Positions 7,746-16,553 are shown, counted from the stretch's first letter. The stretch: 64,000 bases of DNA from Deltaproteobacteria bacterium (GCA_016218915.1 JACRCQ010000073.1:62001-126000), one strand, 5' to 3'. Program-made: numbers and translations. The notes: generated by a model not told the origin, from the sequence alone.

Positions 7746-10700
7746 ATGAGCCAGGTCGCTCGAGCGTGGCGTCGTTGCCTGCTTGGTTGTGCGGTGTTGG
7801 TTGCCTCTTCGGTCCTGGGCGCCTGCGGAGGGCGCACGTCGATCGATCTTGCAGCGTACGAGACGGAGGACGCGAGCGATCAGAAGGACGCCAAGCCTGA
7901 CGTGCAATACGACGTGCTGCCAGACAGCACGACGTGCAATCCCACGAAATGCTCCGGGTGCTGCGACACTGCGGGCAAGTGCCAGCCCGGCACGGCGGCG
8001 CAAGCCTGCGGCCAGGGCGGCTATGTGTGCGTGAACTGCTCCGGCATGGGCGCCACGTGCGATGCGACCAAGCACCAGTGCACCGAACCGAAGCCGTGCT
8101 CTGCCTCGACCTGCCCAACCGGCTGCTGCTCGGACACCTACACCTGCGCAGTGGGGACCGACGCAAACGCGTGCGGCAAGGGAGGAGAAAGCTGCAAGAA
8201 CTGCAAGGCCGAAGGTCTGTCTTGCTCCGCCTCCACGCACACGTGCACATCTTCGCCCAAGTGCGGCCCTGGAACCTGCTCCGGCTGCTGCGACAGCAGC
8301 GACCTTTGTCGCCAGGGAATCGAAGCCACAGCGTGCGGTGCCAATGGCCAGGCATGCCAGAACTGCTCCAACAGCGGTCAGCAGTGCGACGTGGCCTCCA
8401 AGACCTGCCAGCTCCAGAAGTGCGGTCCTGCCAACTGCTCCTTCGGCTGCTGCGACGCGAGCACCGGCCAGTGCATGAAGGGCCTCGACATCGGCAGCTG
8501 CGGAAGCGGCGGCGGGATCTGCCAGCCGTGCGCGCCAGGGCAGACGTGCAGCGCCACGGGCAATGGCGGCGTGTGCGCGAGCACTTCGGATTGCGGACCC
8601 TGGAACTGCTCCTACGGCTGCTGCGACTACAACTCGTATCCTCCCCAGTGCATGAAAGGCATGGACCCTTGGGCCTGCGGCAACGGCGGGCAGACTTGCC
8701 AGTACTGCGGCAATCCGGAGCAGACCTGCGTCGGCACCTACAATGGCGGCCAGTGCATCAGCTCCGGCTCCTGCGATCCTTCCACCTGTCCTTCGGGGTG
8801 CTGCGATCCCAACTCCTACCCGATGCAGTGCGTGAAGGGGCTTGACCCTTGGTCCTGCGGCGGAGGCGGCCAGATCTGCATGGCGTGCGCCCCGGACCAG
8901 CAGTGCCAGGCATCGTGGAACGGCGGCACCTGCGTGTCCTCGCCTTCCTGCAATCCGTCGAACTGTCCCTACGGCTGCTGCGACTCCAGCATGTATCCGA
9001 TGCAGTGCACGAGCGGCACCAGCCCTTGGGCTTGCGGCTCGAATGGCCAGATCTGCCAGTACTGCGCAGGACCCATGCAGCAGTGCATGGTCTCGTACAG
9101 CGGCGGCACGTGCGTTTCGAGCGGCTCCTGTGACCCGAGCAACTGCGGCGGGTGCTGCGACTACAACAGCTACCCGCCGGTCTGCGTCTACGGCGGCGAT
9201 CCCTGGGCCTGCGGCGTGGGCGGCATGGCCTGCCAGCAGTGCGGTCCGATGCAGACGTGCCAGTACGGCAAGTGCAGCGGCACAAGCTACTGCGATCCCA
9301 CCAACTGCCCCGGATGCTGCGACTACAACAGCTATCCGCCCACCTGCGTCGGCGGCTACGATCCCTATGCCTGCGGCTCCGGCGGCCAGCAGTGCATCAA
9401 GTGCCAGCCGAACCAGAAATGCTCCAACGGCGTCTGCATCGGCTCAGGAGCCTGCGGACCCGGAACCTGCTCCGGTTGCTGCGATCCTTACAGCTATCCG
9501 CAGCAGTGCGTGACCGGTCTCGATCCCTGGTCGTGCGGCAACAATGGCCAGACCTGCACCCAGTGCGGCCCATCGCAGACGTGCCAGTCGACCCCAGGCG
9601 GCGGCGGCACGTGCATGTCTGGCGCAGACTGCGGTCCGTGGAACTGCCCTGGATGCTGCAACTACAGCACCTACCCGCCCGTGTGCAGCGGCGGATATGA
9701 CCCCTACGCATGCGGATCGTCGGGCAATGCCTGCCAGATGTGCAACCCCGGTGAGACGTGCTCCCCAGCGGATGGCGGCCTCGGCGGGCAGTGCACGTCC
9801 GCCGCCTTCTGCGGTCCGGGCAACTGCTCCGGCTGCTGCGACAACAGCGTCTATCCTCCCAAGTGTCAGACCGGATTCGATCCGAAGATGTGCGGCACAG
9901 GTGGACAGTCGTGCAAGGCCTGCGCGTCGACCGAGTCGTGCGTGCTGGGCGACGGCGGCACTGGCGGCGTGTGCCAGTCCGGCGTCGCGTGCGGACCCTC
10001 CAGCTGCAATGGATGCTGCGACTGGAACGGCAAGTGCCAGTCCGGCGACACCAACACGGCCTGCGGGATCCAGGGGTCGCAGTGCAGCAACTGCATCATC
10101 TCGAGCCAGATCTGCGACCAGGCTCATGGCGTGTGCGTGACCGTGCCAAACTGCGGCCCGTCCAACTGCGCAGGGTGTTGCACCAAGGGCGGAGTCTGCC
10201 AGAACGGCTACGCCGACAACCACTGCGGGCACGGAGGCGTGTTGTGCGAGAACTGCACGAACTCTGGCGGCTCGTGCATCAACTCGACGTGCTCCGGAGG
10301 CAGCGCTTCGAACTGCCCAGCGAGCTACCCGGGCTGCTCGCCCAACGCTTCGAGCCCGCAGCCGGTCAAGACGCTCAACAGCTGCTCGCCCGTGGATCTC
10401 AAGAACGTCTACGCGAACTGCACAGGGACCCCAACGCCTCCGTCGTGCGGTGCCTTCATTGCCCAGCTCAAGACCACCAATCAGGCGTGCTACAACTGCC
10501 TGCTGCCGCTCACCGGGCCCCAGGCGCTCGGCACCTGTCTGGCGCCGTACACCGACGCCGGGTGCAACCACGACCTGGCTTGCTCGCTCGACTGCAACCA
10601 GGTGGCGTGTGCGCAGTGCGACGCGTTCAACCAGCAGCAGTGCGAGCAGAACGTGTGGACCGGGACCTGCGCAGGCTACACGCAGGGCTTGTTCTGCGCG

Positions 10701-10805
10701 CAGTCTGCCTTGCAGGGGCCTGGGGCGTTCTGCGCGCCCACAGGGGATGGCGGGCAGTGGCTGAACACGGTCGGCAACCACTACTGCGGCACCGGCACTC
10801 CCTGA
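7746..10805 (+). CDS. Giant Cys-rich lipoprotein with 14 tandem GCCD repeats
   Basis: A 1019-residue exported protein. The ATG is preceded by CCGGAGG (7733-7739). Residues 1-27 are a lipoprotein signal ending SSVLGAC. From about residue 63 to 855 there are 14 tandem modules of 50-60 residues of the form C-x-P-x-x-C-x-GCCD-x(3-5)-YPPxC-x-x-G-x-DPxACG-x-GG-x-x-CxxC, then a shorter Cys-rich C-terminal domain. Each module carries roughly ten cysteines, so the mature protein is expected to be a disulfide-stabilised rod outside the cytoplasm. Modules 5-12 are the most alike (GCCDYNSYPP, DPWACG), which suggests recent internal duplication; modules 1-4, 13 and 14 are more diverged. No enzyme motif is seen. 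A structural, adhesive or metal-binding surface role is inference. Confidence 0.85.
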   Translation: MSQVARAWRRCLLGCAVLVASSVLGACGGRTSIDLAAYETEDASDQKDAKPDVQYDVLPDSTTCNPTKCSGCCDTAGKCQPGTAAQACGQGGYVCVNCSGMGATCDATKHQCTEPKPCSASTCPTGCCSDTYTCAVGTDANACGKGGESCKNCKAEGLSCSASTHTCTSSPKCGPGTCSGCCDSSDLCRQGIEATACGANGQACQNCSNSGQQCDVASKTCQLQKCGPANCSFGCCDASTGQCMKGLDIGSCGSGGGICQPCAPGQTCSATGNGGVCASTSDCGPWNCSYGCCDYNSYPPQCMKGMDPWACGNGGQTCQYCGNPEQTCVGTYNGGQCISSGSCDPSTCPSGCCDPNSYPMQCVKGLDPWSCGGGGQICMACAPDQQCQASWNGGTCVSSPSCNPSNCPYGCCDSSMYPMQCTSGTSPWACGSNGQICQYCAGPMQQCMVSYSGGTCVSSGSCDPSNCGGCCDYNSYPPVCVYGGDPWACGVGGMACQQCGPMQTCQYGKCSGTSYCDPTNCPGCCDYNSYPPTCVGGYDPYACGSGGQQCIKCQPNQKCSNGVCIGSGACGPGTCSGCCDPYSYPQQCVTGLDPWSCGNNGQTCTQCGPSQTCQSTPGGGGTCMSGADCGPWNCPGCCNYSTYPPVCSGGYDPYACGSSGNACQMCNPGETCSPADGGLGGQCTSAAFCGPGNCSGCCDNSVYPPKCQTGFDPKMCGTGGQSCKACASTESCVLGDGGTGGVCQSGVACGPSSCNGCCDWNGKCQSGDTNTACGIQGSQCSNCIISSQICDQAHGVCVTVPNCGPSNCAGCCTKGGVCQNGYADNHCGHGGVLCENCTNSGGSCINSTCSGGSASNCPASYPGCSPNASSPQPVKTLNSCSPVDLKNVYANCTGTPTPPSCGAFIAQLKTTNQACYNCLLPLTGPQALGTCLAPYTDAGCNHDLACSLDCNQVACAQCDAFNQQQCEQNVWTGTCAGYTQGLFCAQSALQGPGAFCAPTGDGGQWLNTVGNHYCGTGTP

Positions 10806-10817
10806 GCCTGCGTTGAA

Positions 10818-10841
10818 GGCGGGGAGCTTCGGCTCTCCGCC
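10818..10841 (+). terminator. Intrinsic terminator with TTCG tetraloop
   Basis: GGCGGGGAGC (10818-10827), TTCG loop (10828-10831) and GCTCTCCGCC (10832-10841) form a 10-bp stem with one G-T wobble. A pyrimidine-rich tail CCTCCCTCTTAAT follows. It sits 12 nt after the stop of the Cys-repeat lipoprotein gene. Confidence 0.75.
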
Positions 10842-10858
10842 CCTCCCTCTTAATCTGC

Positions 10859-10864
10859 TACGAT
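10859..10864 (+). promoter_or_regulatory. -10 box for the SDR-like gene, probably leaderless
   Basis: TACGAT ends 6 nt before the GTG start at 10871, directly after the terminator. No clear -35 is seen; the bases upstream are occupied by the terminator tail. Confidence 0.35.
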
Positions 10865-10870
10865 TGCCCG

Positions 10871-12001
10871 GTGCGACGCACGAATCACGACAGCACCGTC
10901 CTCCTCACCGGCTACCCCGGGTTCGACGCGCGTCTGCTCGCCCAGAGGATCCTGTCCCACGAGCCGGGCACGCTCCTGTACTGCCTGGTGTCTACCTCGG
11001 ATTCCGCCACGACATCCCAACACCTCGCGCGTCTGTCGCCCGACGATCGGGCGCGCGTCGTGCTGCTCGAAGGAGATCCGGCCGGCATGGACCTGGGGTT
11101 GTCCGGCAAGGAATTCCTCGAGGTGCGCTCGAGGATCGATCGCATCTACCACTTTGCTCCTCTGATTTCGGTGACCGCCAGCCGCGAGCAGGCCGAGTAC
11201 GTCAACGTGTCCGGGATGGCCGAGGTGGTGGGCCTGGCTCGCGAAGCCAGCCATCTTCGCTGCGTGGTGGTTCGCTCCCAAGCCTCGGTGTCTGGGTCGC
11301 GCACGGGGCTGGTGACAGAAGACGAGCTGATGGAGGGGCAGGAGTTCCGCAATCCGATCGAGGAGACCCTGGCCCACGCGGAGCGCATCGCCCGACGCGC
11401 CATGTCCAAGGACCTTCCGATCGCCGTGGTTCGCCCCTCGATCGTGGTCGGCCATTCCCAGACCGGCGAGGTCGATCGGTTCGAGGGTCCGTACACGCTC
11501 GTGCTTCTGATCCTGAACTCGCCGACCGAGCTCGCGCTACCCATGCCGGCCAGGGGAAACATGGCCTTGAACGTGGTCCCGATCGACTACGTGGTTGCAG
11601 CCGCGCATCAGATAGGTCGCGATACGCGAGCACCAGGGCGCACGTTCCATCTGGTCGATCCAACGCCCCTGCCGGCGCGTCGCGTGTTCGAGCTGCTTGC
11701 ACAAGCGGCTGGTCGCCGCAGCCCGCGTGGGCACATCCCGAGCTACATCGCACGTGCGGTGCTTCGCGCGCCTGGCATCGAGCGATTCCTCAAGAGCCCG
11801 CGCGCCTTCCTGGAATACCTGACCACGCCTGTGCGCTATGATGCACGCAACGCCGAGGAGATCCTTGCTGGCACCGGGATTAGCTGCCCCCCCTTCGAAT
11901 CCTACGTGGACCGGCTCGTGGCCTGGGTTCGGGACCACACCCGGCAGCGTCGAAGCATCCGGCCGCCACGCCCCGTGGAGGATGATGACCCTCTCTCCTG
12001 A
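10871..12001 (+). CDS. Extended-SDR (thioester-reductase-like) protein with degenerate catalytic site
   Basis: A 376-residue Rossmann protein of the NAD-binding_4 / fatty-acyl reductase-like branch of extended SDRs. The nucleotide loop is TGYPGFDA at residues 13-20 (third Gly replaced), YHFAPLISVT at 93-102 corresponds to the YHxAA strand, and VVRPSIVVG is the usual later strand. The catalytic YxxxK, normally within NPYEQTK, reads NPIEETL here (Ile163, Leu167), so both Tyr and Lys are lost; the upstream Ser is kept (VRSQASVSG). The protein probably binds a dinucleotide or an acyl ligand but should not reduce by the normal SDR mechanism. GTG 10871 is chosen because the Rossmann strand begins ten residues later. 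The next gene starts 9 nt downstream. Confidence 0.8.
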   Translation: MRRTNHDSTVLLTGYPGFDARLLAQRILSHEPGTLLYCLVSTSDSATTSQHLARLSPDDRARVVLLEGDPAGMDLGLSGKEFLEVRSRIDRIYHFAPLISVTASREQAEYVNVSGMAEVVGLAREASHLRCVVVRSQASVSGSRTGLVTEDELMEGQEFRNPIEETLAHAERIARRAMSKDLPIAVVRPSIVVGHSQTGEVDRFEGPYTLVLLILNSPTELALPMPARGNMALNVVPIDYVVAAAHQIGRDTRAPGRTFHLVDPTPLPARRVFELLAQAAGRRSPRGHIPSYIARAVLRAPGIERFLKSPRAFLEYLTTPVRYDARNAEEILAGTGISCPPFESYVDRLVAWVRDHTRQRRSIRPPRPVEDDDPLS

Positions 12002-12010
12002 GGCGCGCGG

Positions 12011-13381
12011 ATGACGAAGCGGGAGAAGCGCGACGTCTGGCTTTCGCTCGCAGCCGTCGTGGCGAGCGCCGCGACCGTGGTGACCTGCTCCGCGCTCGGC
12101 CCGGCCAGGCCGCCTGTACCGCCGCCCACCGCGACCTCGTCGGCGCCCGAGCCGATCGCGTGCGTGTCAGCCCCTGCTCCACCGTCGCCAGCCCCGTCGG
12201 AGGCAAAGCCTGAACCGGTCCCTTCCCTGGCTCCGCTGCCCGCGCATCCTGCAGCGGGGACGTCGGCCGAGGGCAATCCCCTTCCGCAGCTACCGCGCTT
12301 CTTCCAGTCGCTCGGCGCGCTCCGAAGCAAGAGCCGCGACCATCACGTGCGCGTGCTGTGGCTCGGCGATTCGCACACGCAGGCCGACGTCTGGACCGCA
12401 GCGCTCAGAAACGCGTTGCAGGGCAAGTTCGGCAAGGGAGGCCCTGGCTTTGTGCACATCGGATGGGCCTCCAAGCACTATCGCCACGGTGGCGTGACGA
12501 TTCGCGTGGAGGGCAAGTGGCGCAGGGTGCCGTCCGGGCTCGTGTCGGTGCGCAAGGTCGACGACGGCATCTTCGGGCTGGGCGGGGTACGGCTGGTGCC
12601 GGACAGCCAAGGCGCGAAGTCATCCATTGCGGTGGATGCCAATCATGTGCCGGGCAAGGTGCGATTCGACGTGGCGTTCCGGCTTCCAGACGCAGGAGAT
12701 GCGCTCTCCATCACGGCGACAGGGGGGCCAGCCGTGCAAGCGACGCAGAAAGACGCGGATGCTGGGCTGCCCAATGCGGTTCGCCATGTGCTGTTGGAGA
12801 GTCCAGGACCCGGAGGAACGATCGAGGTAATGCCCACCTCGGGTTCGCCCGAGCTGATGGGGGTCATCATCGAGAGCTCGGAGCCAGGGGTCGTGGTCGA
12901 CACGCTCGGCCTCAATGGCGCGCGCTACGCCACGGCTCTCGCCTATGACGAGGCCAGCTGGGTGAGGGAAGTTGCGCGTCGAGCACCTGACCTGGTGATC
13001 ATGGCGTATGGGAGCAACGAATCGAGCGACGGGAAGATCCGTCCGGACCGTCACGCGGCGCTGGTCGAGCAGCTGATTGCCCGCGTGCGGGCTGCGGCTC
13101 CTTCGGCAGAGTGTCTGGTATTCGGGCCGATCGATCGCGGGGGCAAGAGCTACGAGGAAGCGGTGGAGGAGCTGAACGGCGCGCAGCGCGCGGCTGCCTC
13201 CAAGGCGGGGTGTGCGTTCTGGAGTGGGCAGACCGCGATGGGGGGCAAGGGTTCGATGACCAAGTGGGAAGCGGAAGAGCCTCCGCTCGCGCAGCCCGAC
13301 CTCCTGCACTTGACGTCCAAGGGCTACGAGCGATTGGGCAACATGCTGGCGCGGGACATCCTCGCGGCTGGGGGATTGTAG
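12011..13381 (+). CDS. Secreted SGNH/GDSL-hydrolase-family protein
   Basis: A 456-residue exported esterase-fold protein. Residues 10-27 form a hydrophobic signal or anchor, then a Pro/Ala/Ser-rich linker to about 92. The catalytic domain shows the nucleophile block VLWLGDSHTQAD (Ser121), an Asn-block candidate YGSNESSD, and the C-terminal DLLHLTSKGYE with Asp430 and His433, matching the SGNH DxxH pair. About 150 residues of beta-rich insert lie between the blocks. The family removes acyl groups from carbohydrates or lipids; the substrate here is unknown. A paralogue is encoded at 37735-39222. The gene starts 9 nt after the SDR-like gene and is followed 7 nt later by a lipoprotein gene, so the three look like one operon. 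Confidence 0.85.
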   Translation: MTKREKRDVWLSLAAVVASAATVVTCSALGPARPPVPPPTATSSAPEPIACVSAPAPPSPAPSEAKPEPVPSLAPLPAHPAAGTSAEGNPLPQLPRFFQSLGALRSKSRDHHVRVLWLGDSHTQADVWTAALRNALQGKFGKGGPGFVHIGWASKHYRHGGVTIRVEGKWRRVPSGLVSVRKVDDGIFGLGGVRLVPDSQGAKSSIAVDANHVPGKVRFDVAFRLPDAGDALSITATGGPAVQATQKDADAGLPNAVRHVLLESPGPGGTIEVMPTSGSPELMGVIIESSEPGVVVDTLGLNGARYATALAYDEASWVREVARRAPDLVIMAYGSNESSDGKIRPDRHAALVEQLIARVRAAAPSAECLVFGPIDRGGKSYEEAVEELNGAQRAAASKAGCAFWSGQTAMGGKGSMTKWEAEEPPLAQPDLLHLTSKGYERLGNMLARDILAAGGL

Positions 13382-13388
13382 GCTGCCC

Positions 13389-14831
13389 ATGCTCCGACAG
13401 CTCGCGTGCGTAGCAGCCCTCTCCACCGCAGTCGGCTGCGGCGCCCAGCCTGCGACCCCGTCGCCCCCCTCTTCCCCGGCTCCGATCCCCATCGATGCTG
13501 CGCCTTCCGCAAGTGCTTCTGACCCAGAGCAAACCGTGCTCGACCGCCTCCAGGCCCTTGCCAGCAGCGATGCCGGCCAGGTAGCGCCCGACCTCAAAGC
13601 GGATGCCCTGTTCCGCCTCGCTGCGCTCTGCTCCCAGCGGGAAAGAAGTCGTCCTGGCGCCGACCTTCCCGATCGCCTCAAGGGGCCGATCTCGGTCATG
13701 CGTCGCATCGCCCGCGAATTTCCTTCCTACCCGAGAATGCGCCACGTCTACTACCAGCTCGGGCACGACCTGCGCGAGGCAGGAAGGCTCGACGAAGCGG
13801 CGCAGATCTGGCGATCGCTCGTGTGCCACGACCTACACGCCTATCCGGTTCCGCCCGACCCTGCGGATCCGGAGCGCGACAGCGTATTGCCCCTGGTCCA
13901 GGACCACCCCAAGGCGTTCTGGGAGCAGTGGATCCGCAAACACCCTGACCCGTCCTCGGTGGCAAAGCCCTCCTCGCAACCCGATGCCGAAGAGAGGTTT
14001 CGCAATCCGTATCCTGACAACTGCACGCCGCTCGCGGGTGAAGATGCCTCGCAGCGGATGATCGCCGAGATCTGGTTCCGGCTCGGGGAGGATCACTTCG
14101 ATGGGCTCGACGACACCGCAGGTGTCTACAGCCTGAATCGAGCGGCAGCCGCATTCGCCAGAGCTCTGGCAGCCCCCGGCGGAGACGGCAAGGTCCGGGC
14201 CCTCGCGTCGTACAAGCTCGCGTGGACCCGCTTCAAGCAACAGCGCTACGAGGCTGCCGCCAGGCAATTCGTCGAAGTGCTGCGCCTCAATGCAGGAGAC
14301 GACTTCCAGCGGGAGTCCACGACGTACATCGCAGGATCCCTGGTCAATGTCGATCTGGTAGGACCTGACGAGAGCGAGCCGTTCATTCCGCGCGCAGATG
14401 CCCTCGACAACGAGAAGAGCCCCCTGGTTGCAGAGCAGAAGATGAAGGTGGGGCTCAAGCGTGTGCAGGCCGCATCGCTGATTCCCCAGGACCAGCCCTG
14501 GACCCCATCGATCTACCTCGCTTTGGCCCGTGAGTACCGGGAGCTCAACCAGCTTCGCAATGCGATCGATACGTTCGATGCGTTGCTCAGCCGGTGGCCG
14601 GCCCACAGGCAAGGGCTCCAGGCTCGATGGGAGCGGGCCCTGTGCTGGGAATCCCTTTCGCGAGCGGATCGGAAGAGCCGCGCCAAGGCAGCAGCAGCCT
14701 TTCAGGAAGTTCTGCGGCAGGCGCAGCCTGGCGGCCTCTGGCGCGATGCTCACAATTCAGATCAGTCAGCGATTGAGGAAGCGGCGAAGATTCTTCCCAT
14801 CGCGGAGCAACACCTGCGCGCATTGCCGTAG
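13389..14831 (+). CDS. Lipoprotein with TPR-like helical repeats
   Basis: A 480-residue exported protein of unknown role. Residues 1-17 are a lipoprotein signal (ALSTAVGC). The mature part is mostly alpha-helical with TPR-like spacing, for example RHVYYQLGHDLREAGRLDEAAQIWRS near 120 and YKLAWTRFKQQRYEAAARQFVEVLR near 275, plus a third unit LAREYRELNQLRNAIDTFDALL near 380. Such proteins usually act as protein-interaction scaffolds. It starts 7 nt after the SGNH gene stop and is probably the last gene of that operon. The promoter of the downstream peptide operon begins 13 nt past its stop codon. Confidence 0.8.
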   Translation: MLRQLACVAALSTAVGCGAQPATPSPPSSPAPIPIDAAPSASASDPEQTVLDRLQALASSDAGQVAPDLKADALFRLAALCSQRERSRPGADLPDRLKGPISVMRRIAREFPSYPRMRHVYYQLGHDLREAGRLDEAAQIWRSLVCHDLHAYPVPPDPADPERDSVLPLVQDHPKAFWEQWIRKHPDPSSVAKPSSQPDAEERFRNPYPDNCTPLAGEDASQRMIAEIWFRLGEDHFDGLDDTAGVYSLNRAAAAFARALAAPGGDGKVRALASYKLAWTRFKQQRYEAAARQFVEVLRLNAGDDFQRESTTYIAGSLVNVDLVGPDESEPFIPRADALDNEKSPLVAEQKMKVGLKRVQAASLIPQDQPWTPSIYLALAREYRELNQLRNAIDTFDALLSRWPAHRQGLQARWERALCWESLSRADRKSRAKAAAAFQEVLRQAQPGGLWRDAHNSDQSAIEEAAKILPIAEQHLRALP

Positions 14832-14844
14832 CTTTCGGCGTGCC

Positions 14845-14873
14845 TTGACCTGATCGCGGGTTCCGAGCATATT
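14845..14873 (+). promoter_or_regulatory. Promoter of the peptide-modification operon
   Basis: TTGACC (14845-14850), a 17-nt spacer and CATATT (14868-14873). The -10 box ends 6 nt before the ATG at 14880, so transcription should begin at or within 1-2 nt of the start codon. No Shine-Dalgarno is present. Confidence 0.6.
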
Positions 14874-14879
14874 GGGCTG

Positions 14880-15092
14880 ATGGACTCAACACGCAGGACC
14901 GGCGAGAGCCCACCGGTGGCGGTGGATGCTGACCTCGCCCGCAGGAAGCTTCTGCGCCTGACGTGCTATGTCGCCCCGGCAATCATAGGCACTTTCGTAG
15001 CTCGTGACGCGGCAGCCGGCTCTTGCGCTCCGCAGATATTCTGCCCTCCCCACGTCCCCTGCCACCCGGACTGTTTTCCGAGCAACCATTGA
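14880..15092 (+). CDS. Small Cys/Pro-rich peptide, candidate RiPP precursor
   Basis: A 70-residue peptide, first gene of a five-gene operon of peptide-modifying enzymes. An acidic/polar N-terminus (1-20) leads to RRKLL and a hydrophobic stretch TCYVAPAIIGTFVA (about 28-41), then ARDAAAGS, and a 22-residue tail with four Cys, six Pro and three His ending FPSNH. The RR-hydrophobic-AAA layout also looks like a Tat or Sec signal, so the leader may direct export. Its TGA (15090-15092) overlaps the ATG of the radical SAM gene as TGATG, which argues for coupled translation and a real gene. The tail offers Cys as targets for radical SAM chemistry and a Ser for the kinase. That it is the substrate is inference. 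Confidence 0.7.
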   Translation: MDSTRRTGESPPVAVDADLARRKLLRLTCYVAPAIIGTFVARDAAAGSCAPQIFCPPHVPCHPDCFPSNH

Positions 15093-16267
15093 TGGGTAGT
15101 GACCGCGTATTCACCGACGCCCGCGGACTCTACAGGGCTGTTGTTTCGCATGACTCGGTGGAGGTGAGCGCCTGGGGGCGGGGAGCACCGCTGCGCCTCA
15201 CAGGTCAGGTGGCGACGGAGGTCGCTCGCGGCCTTGCCTCGGGGGCGCACGACGCTGCAACGCGGGCACGCCTGCAAACGGTTTGCCCCATGCTCGCGCC
15301 GGAGTCACAAGAGATCGTGGCTGCGCTGCTCGACGAGCCGTTCTCGTCGGCGAATCTCGCAGCACTCATCCGCAGGGACGGCTTCGAGATGCTCTGGATC
15401 GAGCTGCTTTCCCAGTGCAACGAGCGCTGCCTGCACTGCTATTCCGCGTCGGGGCCTGGGGAGGGCGGCCAGCTCGACCCTGCCGATGTGCGGTCCGTGC
15501 TGGATTCCGCCAAGGCGCTCGGATTCCGGCGGGTGCAGTTCACCGGCGGTGAGCCCTTGCTCTACGAAGCTTTGCCTGGCGTCGTGGAGCATGCGCGCCA
15601 ATGCGGTCTGCAGGTCGAGATCTTCACCAACGCAGTGCTTCTCGACGATGCGTGCCTGAGCCGTCTTTCCTCCGGACCCGTGGACTTCGCTGTGAGCCTG
15701 TACGGCCCTACGCCGGAGGTTCACGACGCGATCACCTGCGTGTCCGGCAGCTGGCGCAAGACCCTGGACGGCATCGCGCGAATCCGTGCCGCGGGATTCG
15801 GATTGCGACTGGCGGTCGTGCTCATGGCTGCCAACCGTCACGTGGCAGAAGAAACCGTGCGCTTTGCGCGAACGCTATGCGCCAATTCGCACGCGGGCGC
15901 TGTGCGACAGGTCGGTAGAGGTGGATTCGACGATCAAGACCTGCGTCTCGCCGCGCAGGTCAACGAGCGCAACGTGTGCGAGGGACCCAAGCCCACCAGT
16001 GTGCCCATTCGCAAGGGCAAGGCGTGCGTCGACCCTGCGGGCGCCGTGCTGCCGTGCATCTTCACCCGCTGGATCACCCTGGGGAGGCTGGGCCAGGAGG
16101 GCGACCTCGGGCAGATCCTGACCAACCCGCGGCCTCGGTGGACAGCAGGGCAGGTTCCTGGCCAATCGGACGGGCAGGAGCGGTTCATGCGCGAGCTCGC
16201 CTGTCCGGAATGCCGGGACGCGGCCTGCTTGCTGGAAGGATGGGCGGATGGGCGCGATGCAGTCTGA
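15092..16267 (+). CDS. Radical SAM/SPASM peptide-maturase-like enzyme
   Basis: A 391-residue radical S-adenosylmethionine protein. The cluster motif CNERCLHC supplies Cys109, Cys113 and Cys116 (CxxxCxxC), followed by the SAM-binding FTGGEPLL. The C-terminal half has a SPASM-type set of Cys (CEGPKP, ACVDPAGAVLPCIF, LACPECRDAACLLEG) expected to hold auxiliary iron-sulfur clusters. About 100 residues precede the radical SAM core, with a small beta-rich start that could bind a leader peptide. This enzyme class makes thioether, carbon-carbon or epimerised residues in ribosomal peptides. ATG 15092 is chosen because it overlaps the stop of the 70-residue peptide; an earlier in-frame ATG (15023) would lie inside the peptide gene. 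It overlaps the downstream PqqD-like gene. Confidence 0.9.
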   Translation: MGSDRVFTDARGLYRAVVSHDSVEVSAWGRGAPLRLTGQVATEVARGLASGAHDAATRARLQTVCPMLAPESQEIVAALLDEPFSSANLAALIRRDGFEMLWIELLSQCNERCLHCYSASGPGEGGQLDPADVRSVLDSAKALGFRRVQFTGGEPLLYEALPGVVEHARQCGLQVEIFTNAVLLDDACLSRLSSGPVDFAVSLYGPTPEVHDAITCVSGSWRKTLDGIARIRAAGFGLRLAVVLMAANRHVAEETVRFARTLCANSHAGAVRQVGRGGFDDQDLRLAAQVNERNVCEGPKPTSVPIRKGKACVDPAGAVLPCIFTRWITLGRLGQEGDLGQILTNPRPRWTAGQVPGQSDGQERFMRELACPECRDAACLLEGWADGRDAV

Positions 16268-16553
16268 CAAGGGATCGGTCCCCGCGAATCCGAGGCGCCT
16301 GTCCCGACTGACCCATTCGGATGTCGAGTCTACGGGTGAGTCCGTGGTGTACGACCCGGAGACGGACAAGGCGACAGTGCTGAATCCGGTGGCAGCGGCG
16401 ATCTGGCTCCTTTGCGATGGAACCCGCGATTGCGCAGCGATTCGTGACGAAGTGGCCGCCCACGCAGGCGACGGGGTGGACCGCGGGCAGATCGCGAAGG
16501 ATGTGGCCAGAGCGCTGGCCGAGTTCCTGCGGGAGGGGTTGATTGAGCCCTGA
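16248..16553 (+). CDS. PqqD-family peptide carrier
   Basis: A 101-residue protein of the PqqD fold (winged-helix RiPP recognition element). The core ESVVYDPETDKATVLNPVAAAIWLLCDGTRD is the usual PqqD pattern, followed by two helices ending EFLREGLIEP. PqqD proteins bind the leader of a precursor peptide and present it to the radical SAM enzyme or to later enzymes. It may start at ATG 16248 or 16257; both overlap the end of the radical SAM gene (stop 16265-16267). Its stop at 16551-16553 overlaps the following TTG-started kinase gene. The position between radical SAM and kinase genes suggests it serves both. Confidence 0.88.
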   Translation: MGAMQSDKGSVPANPRRLSRLTHSDVESTGESVVYDPETDKATVLNPVAAAIWLLCDGTRDCAAIRDEVAAHAGDGVDRGQIAKDVARALAEFLREGLIEP

